Shown here piece after piece: positions 36,902 through 45,951 of a stretch of 58,609 nt of DNA. The stretch's first letter is position 1, and every line of letters begins with the position of its first letter. Position numbers and translations under genes: made by a program. The notes beneath the pieces are model-generated. The model saw only the letters and a list, made by a program, of their open reading frames with translations. It did no database searches and was not told the origin of the DNA. Origin of the DNA: Verrucomicrobiota bacterium (GTDB lineage Bacteria > Verrucomicrobiota > Verrucomicrobiia > Limisphaerales > UBA11358); the NCBI GenBank assembly GCA_028872915.1, contig JAGWNY010000019.1, positions 1-58,609 of the forward strand. The letters are read 5' to 3'.

Positions 36902-39811
36902 TCAGGGAGGCGTGACCACCACCCTGTAAAACCAGTTTGCCACGCCCGCCGGCCGGGCCAGCATCAAATTGGCCGGCGCATTTGGCGTGGTTGAAACAAA
37001 ATTCGTGAAAAGCTGCCACGAAACCAAATTAGTGGAACAATAGACGGAATTGGTGGCATAGGGAACCGTGTTCCAGGAAAGGGCGACGCCGTTCAATGGA
37101 GCGCCAATTGGAGTAACGTTGACCTTGGCCACCGGATTCACGGTGAGAGACCTAAACAGCGCCAAGGGCGTGTAACTTGAAACCCAGCGCAAATGACCGC
37201 CGTTGTAACCATCGAGCTTTGAGGACACGTCCACGCCGTTGATAAAGGCTTGGGCATAATAGATGACCATATTACTGGCGATATCCAACGCCGTCACGTA
37301 ACCGTTTGCCAAATCTCCCGCGTTGTCCAGCAGGTCCAGCCTGCCTGCGTAGAGCGCGTTGTTTGCCGACGCGCCGTTGAAGGTAAAGAGCGTACCCGGA
37401 GGCGTGCCGAGAGCGTCGAGGATGAGGTGCCCGATGGCTTCATCGTTGGAGTAACCGGAGTTCGAAACGCCGCGGTCCTGGCCGGCCCAAACACTGGTCA
37501 CGTCTTTATTGTCCGGCGCGTAAAGCGTGATTGTGGTGTCCAGGAGGTCTCCGCTGGGCGGCAGGATGGGGAGATTGAAGCCATTGCCAATGCTGTTGAG
37601 TCCGATAATCCACGTTCCATTGGTGCCACCCTGGTCGGTCAGTGAATTGGTGGGATAGATTGTCAGAGAAGCATCGGCTTCCAGAAAAGTGTTGGAGGCC
37701 GTGATCGAACCGGCCGAAATTGTCACGTCGCCGCCCGCAACGAGACTACCTCTTGAAAGGTCGGCAGTCTCGGATTGAAGCGAAAAGTTTCCGACGCCAT
37801 TGTAGAAAAGACCGCCATTTTCGAAGTCGTCCGCCCAAACTGACGATCCTTCATCAGAAATCGTTCCGGCATTGACCAGGGCCACATAGGGCGCGGAACT
37901 GCTGCCGAAATAGCCGAAGGAATTAGGGCCAAAAGGGGTGAAAAAGATTGAGCCGTCGTTCGTCAGATAGAGCAGGTTGGGCGTTCCGGAAGACCAATCC
38001 ACGGAGTAGCCTTGCATATTAAGCTCGCCAGACGGTGTAGGCGAACCGGGCGCATTAGTTGTCACCGTCAGGCTCTGCCCATCCAGATATATGCCGTGCA
38101 TAATATTGAAGCTGTCGCTGATAACAATACTGTTCGTGCCGTGGAGAAAGAGGTCCCACACTTCCGAAGGGCTGGTCGGCGTGGCCTGATTCTCCACGAT
38201 GACGACGCGAAAGTCGTTGGTGATGGTGAAGGAATTTGTAACGTAGGTAATATTCGTCGCCGGAGGCGGGGCATTGCTCGTCGTAATAACGATGTTCGTG
38301 GCGAGCTGAAGCCATCTGGCGTTCCAAGCCTGGAGAGTGCCCTGCCAATCAGGGACAAGCGGGGCGGCGAGGTTACTGACGGTCAGGTTGCCATTGGTCA
38401 CACCGAGATTGATGTTCAGGAACGGCGCGGCAATGCTGGCGCCCTGGTTGCCGTCGAATTGATTGGGGGATTGCATTGATAAATAATTGGCGCCTGAAAT
38501 CTGCGCATAACTCAGGTCCAGGTTGCTCGTTCCGCTGACCTGGATGTTGCCGGGCATCGCGGCCAGATAATTGGATTCCTCATCGCTGAGGGCATTGGTG
38601 GCAACCGTCGTTGGATAAATTTGGGCATTAACGAAAGTATAGGCGTTCGTTACCGGGCCGGCGGGAAGAGGCAGGAAGCCGGGGGGAGCGGGGGCTTGTC
38701 CTGTATTCAATGACGCGGGGGATGTGGTTATCGTAAAATTATTGGGAACGCCCGTGATGGGATTAAATCCCGGGCCGCTGACGCCCTGAAGATAATCGTC
38801 CCTGAAATACATGTAGTCATTCGCCAACAAATCGGTTGCAGGATTTGTGTAGGAACCGACAAATTCAACCACGGCCGCCCCGGTTCCCGGAACCGGAGGC
38901 GTATTATTTATATAAACGTTCCACGAAACATTGGGAACGGTATTGGCGACGAAAACGTATCTATAGATGGTAAGATTTGTGTTGACAACAGTGGCGGCGT
39001 AGTATGGCTCCGTGGGAACGGCAAACAATCCATTAGGTGCGATAAAGAAGTACGTAAATCCGGGCGGTTGCTGCCAGAATCCGGGGATGAAATTGCCCTC
39101 CCGGACCCAGGAGGGGGCGGCGAAGGGGGGTGCCAGGTCCACGCCGGGATCCCACTCGCCATTGGTGTCAACGCCGGTTCCGGCTTCCGGTCCAAACCAT
39201 AACGACGGGTCATTGACCACCTGGACGGCGCTCTGGCCTGCGCCGATGGTCAGGAAACTGCGGTCCAGGTTCACCACCTGACCGGTAAATATCAGCGTTC
39301 CATTTACACCCAGGTTCACGACTCCCGAATTGATAATGTTCGTGGCCATGACGCCGAAGTATCCCGTGGAGGCCAGGGCAAGATTCGTTCCTATGGAGTA
39401 AAAGGCGCAATCAACCGTTCCCGGATTGTAGAACGTGCTCGCGGTGGTATGTTCCGTGTTGCCAAACGGATCGGTTATCTGGTCATCGAAAAGAAAACCG
39501 GTATTACACGTCATCGTGCTCTTGTTCGTGTAGTTGAGGGTGTCAAAGGTCTCAAAATAGGGCGGATTGCCGATACCGTAAGCAAAGTTAATTGTAAAAG
39601 GCTCCAGATTGATAAAGTTGATGGCATCAATGTTTGGGGGAAGCGAATAGGGTGGGCTGTAAGGCGCGTAATAGATGTTTGGAGCGTTATTGGTGTAAAA
39701 CTCGGACTGGGCCGCCACCCGGTGGACCGACGCCACACATAACAACGCCACAAGCAGCGGCCATTTCATCGCCCGCGTGGCGTGCCTTAAAAGTGCTTTG
39801 AACGCATACAT
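36902..39811 (-). CDS. Large exported protein, probably beta-solenoid surface protein
   Basis: 969 residues from the ATG at 39811, five bases after the previous gene's stop; a GTG 11 codons upstream overlaps that gene. The signal peptide MKWPLLVALLCVASVHRVAAQ lies behind a basic lead-in. The body is rich in Asn, Thr and Gly with alternating short strands (SGVVNLGVNGTLIFTGQVVNLD, GSLVAGGDVTISAGSITASNT), as in right-handed beta-helices and autotransporter passengers. No autotransporter barrel is seen. The last about 80 residues (LSWNTVPYATNSVYCSTNLVSWQ to WFYRVVV) form the short C-terminal beta-module common in exported proteins of the phylum. Function unknown. Confidence 0.8.
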   Translation of the reverse strand: MYAFKALLRHATRAMKWPLLVALLCVASVHRVAAQSEFYTNNAPNIYYAPYSPPYSLPPNIDAINFINLEPFTINFAYGIGNPPYFETFDTLNYTNKSTMTCNTGFLFDDQITDPFGNTEHTTASTFYNPGTVDCAFYSIGTNLALASTGYFGVMATNIINSGVVNLGVNGTLIFTGQVVNLDRSFLTIGAGQSAVQVVNDPSLWFGPEAGTGVDTNGEWDPGVDLAPPFAAPSWVREGNFIPGFWQQPPGFTYFFIAPNGLFAVPTEPYYAATVVNTNLTIYRYVFVANTVPNVSWNVYINNTPPVPGTGAAVVEFVGSYTNPATDLLANDYMYFRDDYLQGVSGPGFNPITGVPNNFTITTSPASLNTGQAPAPPGFLPLPAGPVTNAYTFVNAQIYPTTVATNALSDEESNYLAAMPGNIQVSGTSNLDLSYAQISGANYLSMQSPNQFDGNQGASIAAPFLNINLGVTNGNLTVSNLAAPLVPDWQGTLQAWNARWLQLATNIVITTSNAPPPATNITYVTNSFTITNDFRVVIVENQATPTSPSEVWDLFLHGTNSIVISDSFNIMHGIYLDGQSLTVTTNAPGSPTPSGELNMQGYSVDWSSGTPNLLYLTNDGSIFFTPFGPNSFGYFGSSSAPYVALVNAGTISDEGSSVWADDFENGGLFYNGVGNFSLQSETADLSRGSLVAGGDVTISAGSITASNTFLEADASLTIYPTNSLTDQGGTNGTWIIGLNSIGNGFNLPILPPSGDLLDTTITLYAPDNKDVTSVWAGQDRGVSNSGYSNDEAIGHLILDALGTPPGTLFTFNGASANNALYAGRLDLLDNAGDLANGYVTALDIASNMVIYYAQAFINGVDVSSKLDGYNGGHLRWVSSYTPLALFRSLTVNPVAKVNVTPIGAPLNGVALSWNTVPYATNSVYCSTNLVSWQLFTNFVSTTPNAPANLMLARPAGVANWFYRVVVTPP

Positions 39812-39816
39812 ACGGT

Positions 39817-42255
39817 TCAGTGGATTGTAATGGTGTAGTTCCACGTTACAGCGCGGGCGTTAACATCAGTCATTGTCACAACCACGTCGAATGTGCCGCT
39901 CTGAGTGGGCGTGCCCTCCAGCGTGCCCGTTGAATTCGAATTCGATGTCATAGTCAAGCCCTGCGGCAGATTGCTGGCCGACCACGAATAAGGCTGCGTA
40001 AAATAGCCGCCCGTGGCGCTAAACGTGACGGGACCATAAGGCACGCCGTTCGTGCCGTCCGCCAAAGCGGTTGGCGAAATCCGGACCAGCATCTCATTTT
40101 GTAAATTCAAAAGGCTCGTTCCCACGGGATAAATCACCGGCGGATTCGTCGAGCCGTCGAAGGAACCCAGAGCCATCGCATTCGGACCCTGGGTGGTCTC
40201 GTTGGTCTCGTCCACAAAGAAGGGATTGGCGTTAAGATTCTGCAGAAAATTGAGATATATCGGCCCGACATTGTTAAGAACGATATCCACCGTCGGCGCG
40301 CCGACTCCCGGCTCGATCACACCCGGGCCGGCTTGTGGCGGCGTATTCGGTTGCTGGGCGTCCTGCGTAAAATTCGCAGTTGTACCTCCAGCCCCCACCC
40401 CAGTGGTAGTGATTCTGTACTCGTAATAACCAACACCCGGCGTCGTGGCGCCCCCGGCGAAGTCGGCGGCACTGAATTGAAAGTCTGGCGCGGTGATAAC
40501 ACGCTGGAAATTCTCCGTCACCAACTGGCTGTTGGTCACCATCACCATGGTATAATAGTTTGTAAACGGGTGGAAGGTCTGGCCAAAATCGGAATCATAA
40601 TCGGCCTCAACGAAACGGAATTTTCCGATACCCTGATAGACATTGGTGCCGGGTACGGAGGCGGTGCAAGTAATTGGAAAGGCCAGATAAACATGATTTG
40701 TAAAAAATTCGACGATGCTCTGGGACCCCACAAAACCTGTGGCCGTATTGGTGGCCGTGGCAATCACGGTGACATTCGAGGAGATGGTAAAGCCCGGAGG
40801 CTGGCAGTAAAACTGCCAGCCGCATTGAGTGGGAGGAAGAGTGAAATACTCGCCGGATGGCTGGTTCAAAGTGATGGGCTGGAGGTTCGTTTGAACGATG
40901 AGCGTGCCATACGGGGCGCCGTATTCCTGCGCAAATTCAACCGTCTGGAGGTAAGCGGGGGTCGTGGGAGAAAAATTCAGCACCACTTCATTGCTGCAAG
41001 CGGGCGGAATGACGATGCCGCCGGGGAAATTGGTGAAAGTGGCCAGATTGCCGTTCGTGATGACGTTTCCAAACGTGTCCACAAAATTAGTTACAAAAGT
41101 AATTGATGAGATATTTGAGGAAAGGGCCGGGATTTGGGTTCCAGCGGGTGACCCATATGGAGCATAAAGGTATGCGGTCACGTTCCAGTTGGTCACCTCT
41201 GTGAAATAGTAATTGGTGTGGGTGACGGTGACGCCGAATGTGGCGGCGGTGAGGCCGGGATCATTGGTTTGGGCAAATTGCAACAGCGTGTTTAAATTGG
41301 CAGTGAAAAGCTCCTGGGGATAAAACGGCAGGTTGGTCGTGATCAATTCCGCCCCAGCAGCCGGCGCCTCAAATTCGTAATTGTTCGTCCGCAGTAGCCA
41401 GCGCAGGCCGCCAAGATCATCCCGAGTCAAGCCGGTGTAAAAACTGCCAATTCCCGCCAGCGTGTCAAAAGCGCCCGCGGCCACGGCCGTATCGCTGCGT
41501 ATGGGATCGAAAGCATCGGGCGGCGTGACTGGGAATGGGAATGTTAAAAAGTGATACGGAATTCCACTTCCAGGAGGGGGATTACAGCTTCCCGATATCC
41601 AAGCGAAGATGGAGTAGGAGTAAAGCTCTCCATTGATGTAGGAAGAATAAGGGTCCGCGTTCAGATCAATACCGAAATTCCTTTGGATCACAAAAAATGT
41701 AGCGTCGAACGGACAGGCGGTATCCACCGGAAATACATTGCGTAGGGTCCAAACATAACGGTCCGGATCATCCAACCCCAATTCCGGCATCATCAGCCAC
41801 AACAGGAAGGACTTAACATCGATCAAGCCGAGGCCGTAAGCCGTGGGATTGAGATGGAGGGTGTAATCGGGAAATTCGGTGAGGAGCGGACGGTAGCCAT
41901 CCACGCCGATGGAATTGGTTTCAACGCTGTTGGTGTAAACAAATGAGTTGTTCAGAATGTCAATCGCCTGCCGCACGGCCACCACGCCATTGGAACCAAA
42001 ATAACTGAGAAATGAAGAATCAATCGCATAATACCATACAGGCGCGTTAATGCGATAACCCTCCATGAAATTCTTCGGCCCGGTCGGAAGCAGTCCGCGC
42101 TCAAGAAGGACGTCCTGATTATAACCCATCGCCGGCGTTTGCCACCCACCCACCCCGCCAACCGGTCCATCCAGTGAAAACGCCAATGTGGATGCGGGGC
42201 AAAGGGCCAGCAGCGCCAGCCAGGAAAATTGTTTGATTGTTTGCAACATCTTCAT
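39817..42255 (-). CDS. Large exported protein with C-terminal Ig-like (He_PIG) domain
   Basis: 812 residues. A signal peptide (1-25, MKMLQTIKQFSWLALLALCPASTLA) precedes a region of unknown fold with many aromatic and Asn residues and several Cys. No HExxH or other catalytic motif is visible. The C-terminal 90 residues (LPQGLTMTSNSNSTGTLEG-TPTQSGTFDVVVTMTD) are a putative-Ig He_PIG module, as in adhesins. The start lies 3 bases from the stop of the gene before it, and the next gene follows at 5 bases, so the three are co-transcribed. Function unknown; surface location inferred. Confidence 0.82.
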   Translation of the reverse strand: MKMLQTIKQFSWLALLALCPASTLAFSLDGPVGGVGGWQTPAMGYNQDVLLERGLLPTGPKNFMEGYRINAPVWYYAIDSSFLSYFGSNGVVAVRQAIDILNNSFVYTNSVETNSIGVDGYRPLLTEFPDYTLHLNPTAYGLGLIDVKSFLLWLMMPELGLDDPDRYVWTLRNVFPVDTACPFDATFFVIQRNFGIDLNADPYSSYINGELYSYSIFAWISGSCNPPPGSGIPYHFLTFPFPVTPPDAFDPIRSDTAVAAGAFDTLAGIGSFYTGLTRDDLGGLRWLLRTNNYEFEAPAAGAELITTNLPFYPQELFTANLNTLLQFAQTNDPGLTAATFGVTVTHTNYYFTEVTNWNVTAYLYAPYGSPAGTQIPALSSNISSITFVTNFVDTFGNVITNGNLATFTNFPGGIVIPPACSNEVVLNFSPTTPAYLQTVEFAQEYGAPYGTLIVQTNLQPITLNQPSGEYFTLPPTQCGWQFYCQPPGFTISSNVTVIATATNTATGFVGSQSIVEFFTNHVYLAFPITCTASVPGTNVYQGIGKFRFVEADYDSDFGQTFHPFTNYYTMVMVTNSQLVTENFQRVITAPDFQFSAADFAGGATTPGVGYYEYRITTTGVGAGGTTANFTQDAQQPNTPPQAGPGVIEPGVGAPTVDIVLNNVGPIYLNFLQNLNANPFFVDETNETTQGPNAMALGSFDGSTNPPVIYPVGTSLLNLQNEMLVRISPTALADGTNGVPYGPVTFSATGGYFTQPYSWSASNLPQGLTMTSNSNSTGTLEGTPTQSGTFDVVVTMTDVNARAVTWNYTITIH

Positions 42256-42258
42256 TTT

Positions 42259-44268
42259 TCAACGCAGAAGCAGCTCTCGATAGAGGCCGGATGGAGTCGT
42301 GCCCACGTAAATCCAATCGTTCGTGCCGGAGGCCAATCGAGGCTGGCCCAGGTCGGTCCATGAGGTCATATTCGACAGCACCTGCACCTGATAAATATGG
42401 CCGGGTTGGGTGTTCCAACTCAAAACCAGGCCCGTGGGCGTTTTGATCAACTCCTGGACGAGCCACGTGGAGGAATCGTAGGGATTACCGCCGGATTGAA
42501 AGACCTGGAGCAAGGTTGGCCCGCCCGGCGCGACCGGGGAATTTGGAGACATCCAATAATTGGTGTGATACTGGCCGCTGATGTATCCGCCAAACCATTC
42601 GGCCATCCATTCGTACGGAATACCACCCCAGCTTTGACCGCTCCAAGTGGTTGCGCTGGCGGAAGGCGACAGGGACAAAGGCCGGCGGCCATCGGTTGTG
42701 ACGTAATCCACCGTAAAGGAATGGGTGGCGTTGGTGGCCAGGCCGTTGGCGGCGGTCATGATCCAGAAGTTGGTCGTGGAGAGGCCGATGGGGGCGGCGG
42801 GAGGCGCGGCGCCGTCCAGATACACTTCGTAGTTGGAAATGGAGATGCCCTGCAATTCAGGCCACGTGACCACAATTTGCGGCTGATAAACGCCGTTGCT
42901 GAGCGTGAATGGCGCCCAGGCATAGATGGACGTGATGGGCGGCAGCAGAGCGGAAACGTTCAGGTAGCGTTGGGCAAATAAATCGAAGTTGGGAAGGTCC
43001 TGGTTGGCATCGCTGGTGAAGCTGGACCAAACGGCCAAAAATTCGCTGGCGCCATCCGAAGCGACCACGGGCTGGACTTGCGAATTGATTGTGGTGGTGT
43101 TCACGCGAAATTCACCGCCAACGGGAAAGCCGCCGGAATGGACGAATTGCCCATAAACGCCTTCCCGCGAGCCATCCTGGCCCAAACTGGTCCAGACAAT
43201 CATATAATCGGTTCCAATGGAGGCGATTCGCGGAGTGTATTGATCGCCGTAGAGATGGGTGTTCACGGTGATAACGGGGCCGAGGTTGCCGTCCCTCGAA
43301 AAGGAACGGGCATAAATGTCCCAGCTATTGTCAGCATTCACCGTGTCCTTGGCGCACCAGGTTATCATGCAGCCTCCGTCCGCGCCCGCCGCGATGGCCG
43401 GATTGGCGCAGGGAAAGAAATTGGAGTTCACCAGAAATTCGCCGCCGAGCGGAGAAGCGTTGTTATCGTAGAGGCGGGCGTAAATGTCCACGCTGGGCGT
43501 GGGGTAATTCGTGATGGCAAAATAATTTGTGTTGTCTCCAAAATTCGGCGCCAAAGCCCGTTCCTGTTCCGATACCCATGCCGCCACAAATCCGCCATTG
43601 TTCAAGGCGGCAATCGCCGGGGCGTCCTGGTTGAAATTCGTAAATTGGTTCATGAGGAATTCGCCGGTCAAGGGCTGGCCGGCGGGAGAAAAGACCCGCC
43701 CATAAACATCCTGCATGCTGCCTTGCGCGGCCTCGTCAATGCTGCTCCAGGCAACGACGACGTTGCCGTTGGTCAGAACGGTCACGGCGGGATTGATTTG
43801 CGAATTCGTGACGGAGACGCTTGCCAGCATGTCCGTTGCCGTCAGGAAAATATTGCTCGAATCCATGAACCGGGCGTAGATGTGGTGAAATGCTCCGCTG
43901 TCGCCCTGCCATACGAAGACCGCCCCGCCGCTTTTGAGCATTGCCACGCGCGGATTGCGCTCGTCACCCGTCGTTGCCGTGCTCACCGGAAACGCGCTCA
44001 ACGCGCCCGAGAGCGTCGCATCCAGCCGCTCGGCGTTCACGACCCAGCGCCCGGTCGCATTGTCCTGCCAGACGACAAACCCGCCTGAGCCATTCAACGA
44101 AACGTCAGCCGCCAACTGGTCTCCGGGCAATTGGCCAACGATGGGGTATTCGGTTCCATAGGCGCCGTAATAGTTGGTCTGGGCAAAAAGAGTTGCGCGG
44201 GACGCCAGGCAAAAACCGAGGCAAAGGACGACATTGCGGACGAACGACGGCAACATAGATGATGACAT
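42259..44268 (-). CDS. Exported beta-propeller-like repeat protein
   Basis: 669 residues from MSSSMLPSFVRN, whose hydrophobic stretch to LFAQ makes the best signal peptide; ATGs 15 and 29 codons further upstream are possible. The body holds repeats of the form PRVAMLKSGGAVFVWQGDSG, PAIAALNNGGFVAAWVSEQ and DIYARLYDNNASPLGGEF, a propeller pattern often seen in exported proteins. A fibronectin-like segment (about 470-560) and a C-terminal beta-module ending SGLYRELLLR follow. It is the first gene of the five-gene exported block; 94 bases separate it from the exonuclease gene. Function unknown. Confidence 0.78.
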   Translation of the reverse strand: MSSSMLPSFVRNVVLCLGFCLASRATLFAQTNYYGAYGTEYPIVGQLPGDQLAADVSLNGSGGFVVWQDNATGRWVVNAERLDATLSGALSAFPVSTATTGDERNPRVAMLKSGGAVFVWQGDSGAFHHIYARFMDSSNIFLTATDMLASVSVTNSQINPAVTVLTNGNVVVAWSSIDEAAQGSMQDVYGRVFSPAGQPLTGEFLMNQFTNFNQDAPAIAALNNGGFVAAWVSEQERALAPNFGDNTNYFAITNYPTPSVDIYARLYDNNASPLGGEFLVNSNFFPCANPAIAAGADGGCMITWCAKDTVNADNSWDIYARSFSRDGNLGPVITVNTHLYGDQYTPRIASIGTDYMIVWTSLGQDGSREGVYGQFVHSGGFPVGGEFRVNTTTINSQVQPVVASDGASEFLAVWSSFTSDANQDLPNFDLFAQRYLNVSALLPPITSIYAWAPFTLSNGVYQPQIVVTWPELQGISISNYEVYLDGAAPPAAPIGLSTTNFWIMTAANGLATNATHSFTVDYVTTDGRRPLSLSPSASATTWSGQSWGGIPYEWMAEWFGGYISGQYHTNYWMSPNSPVAPGGPTLLQVFQSGGNPYDSSTWLVQELIKTPTGLVLSWNTQPGHIYQVQVLSNMTSWTDLGQPRLASGTNDWIYVGTTPSGLYRELLLR

Positions 44269-44362
44269 TTGTTTTAGCCTTTTTTGGCCGATTTGTCCAC
44301 CAAATCTTTGCATGAAATATGACAATCGCGTTATTTCTTCCATTGCGTTTTGCAAGTCGCTT

Positions 44363-45283
44363 TTAAATCAAAGCCGGTTGCGATTCATGCGCCGCTTGCG
44401 GCAGAGCGCCCAACAGTCCCTTGAACCCCCAACGCGCGTACAACTCGCGCAGGCGAGAGGCATCCGGCGGCCTCACCGCCAGTTTGGCCGGGTCAAATTC
44501 ACCCTGCAAATCATCGCGCAACCGGACCATTTCCCGGTTGCGGCACACGTGGTCGCGCGAGCCTTCCAACGCCTGCCGAAGCCGCTCCGATTTTACTTCA
44601 CCCAGGCGCCCATACATTTCTTCAACCGAACCGAATTGTTTGAGCAAATCGGCGGCGGTTTTTGGGCCGACGCCGGGCACGCCGGAAATGTTGTCCACTG
44701 CATCGCCGGTCAGACTGAGCCAATCCACGATTTGGGACGGTTCGACGCCGGCTTTGGCGCGGACCTGTTCATCGGTCCAGATGGTCTCTGTCTTGTCATG
44801 CGGCAGCAGCAAGCCGACTCGCGGAGAGACCAACTGCATGAAATCCTTGTCGCTGCTGGCAATGATCACCTCCATGCCGGCCGCCGCGCCGCGGCGCGCC
44901 AGACACGCGATGTAGTCGTCCGCCTCGACGCCCGCGCGGCAAAAAGAACCGATGTCACACGCTTCCAGCCAAGCCGTCATTTCATCAAGTTGAGGCCGCA
45001 AATCCTCCGGCATTGCCGGGCGATGCGCCTTGTATTCAGGCAGCAGGTTCATCCGTTCCGCTGAAAGGCCGCCGTCCCAGACAACCATCCAATGCGTGGG
45101 ATGGAGTGCCTCCTCCATTTTGGCCAGCATCTTGACAAAGCCGAAGATCGCGTTGGTGGGCCTGCCATCCGGCGCGCGCAGGCCGCGAATGGCATGAAAG
45201 GCCCGGTAGGCATAAGCGTGTCCATCCACAATGAGGAACCGGCCCGCAAAATCGCTGCGCTGAATTTTGGGCGAAGCGGACAC
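44363..45283 (-). CDS. 5'-3' exonuclease (DNA polymerase I N-terminal domain family)
   Basis: 306 residues from a GTG directly following the upstream stop. Metal-binding motifs are visible: FLIVDGHAYAYRAFHA near the start, GVEADDYIACLARR, ASSDKDFMQLV, and the helix-3-turn-helix segment GDAVDNISGVPGVGPKTAADLL. No polymerase domain is present, so it is a stand-alone flap or 5' nuclease like ExoIX/YpcP, for primer removal or repair. It is the last gene of the pilus/secretin operon, a linkage with no obvious functional sense. Confidence 0.93.
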   Translation of the reverse strand: MSASPKIQRSDFAGRFLIVDGHAYAYRAFHAIRGLRAPDGRPTNAIFGFVKMLAKMEEALHPTHWMVVWDGGLSAERMNLLPEYKAHRPAMPEDLRPQLDEMTAWLEACDIGSFCRAGVEADDYIACLARRGAAAGMEVIIASSDKDFMQLVSPRVGLLLPHDKTETIWTDEQVRAKAGVEPSQIVDWLSLTGDAVDNISGVPGVGPKTAADLLKQFGSVEEMYGRLGEVKSERLRQALEGSRDHVCRNREMVRLRDDLQGEFDPAKLAVRPPDASRLRELYARWGFKGLLGALPQAAHESQPALI

Positions 45284-45931
45284 TTATTCAACGGGCGGAG
45301 CTTCGGCCGGCGTGGTGGGGGCGGCGGATGGATTAGCCTGGAAAGTCTGGCCTTGGACGACCGGTTGGGGAGGAATGGTCACCGGATTGAATGGCAGCTC
45401 GGAATCGGAATGCACGCGATTACCGGCCGGGTCAACAATGGTGGCCGTGACAAAAATCATGAGGTTTTTTCTGACGCTTTCCTTGGACTGGCTTTGAAAG
45501 AGCCGACCAACGACAGGCAGATCGCCCAGGAACGGAATCTTGTCCTTGGTCGAGTTGATTGCGGAGGAAATCAGGCCGCCGAGCACGACCGTTTGATTAT
45601 CCCAGATATTGACCGTGGTGACGACCGAGCGGTCGGTGAAATCCGGGAGGACCGTGGGCAAGGTGACCACGTTGGCGACAGTCGTGCCGGGAATTGACGG
45701 CGGGGTGTCATATCCGGTAAACAGCAGGACTTGGGGGATGATAGTCAGATTGATGGTATAACCGTCGGCGAGCACATCCGGAACAACGTCGAGCGTCGGG
45801 CCGAGGTCAAATGTCTGTTGGACGGGCGTAATGGCGGATGGGACCGTTGGATTGTTGATCACCTGCGCGCGCGCGACGACGGCAAATAACATTGCCATCG
45901 TGAAAAGGACAAACTGGAGAATTTTTTTCAT
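45284..45931 (-). CDS. C-terminal half of a split secretin, with its own signal peptide
   Basis: 215 residues. A signal peptide (1-23, MKKILQFVLFTMAMLFAVVARA) is followed directly by the second half of a secretin channel domain: TFDLGPTLDVVPDVLADGYTINL, then TTVNIWDNQTVVLGGL, KIPFLGDLPVVGRLFQS and KNLMIFVTATIVDPAGNRV. These are the last conserved blocks of type II/IV pilus secretins (beta-barrel lip and end). The N-terminal modules, STN and the first half of the barrel domain are in the gene 20 bases upstream, in a different frame. A Pro-rich tail ends the protein. Without the upstream partner it cannot form a normal secretin. Confidence 0.85.
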   Translation of the reverse strand: MKKILQFVLFTMAMLFAVVARAQVINNPTVPSAITPVQQTFDLGPTLDVVPDVLADGYTINLTIIPQVLLFTGYDTPPSIPGTTVANVVTLPTVLPDFTDRSVVTTVNIWDNQTVVLGGLISSAINSTKDKIPFLGDLPVVGRLFQSQSKESVRKNLMIFVTATIVDPAGNRVHSDSELPFNPVTIPPQPVVQGQTFQANPSAAPTTPAEAPPVE

Positions 45932-45951
45932 TTAAAAGGAGGGTAGTATGT

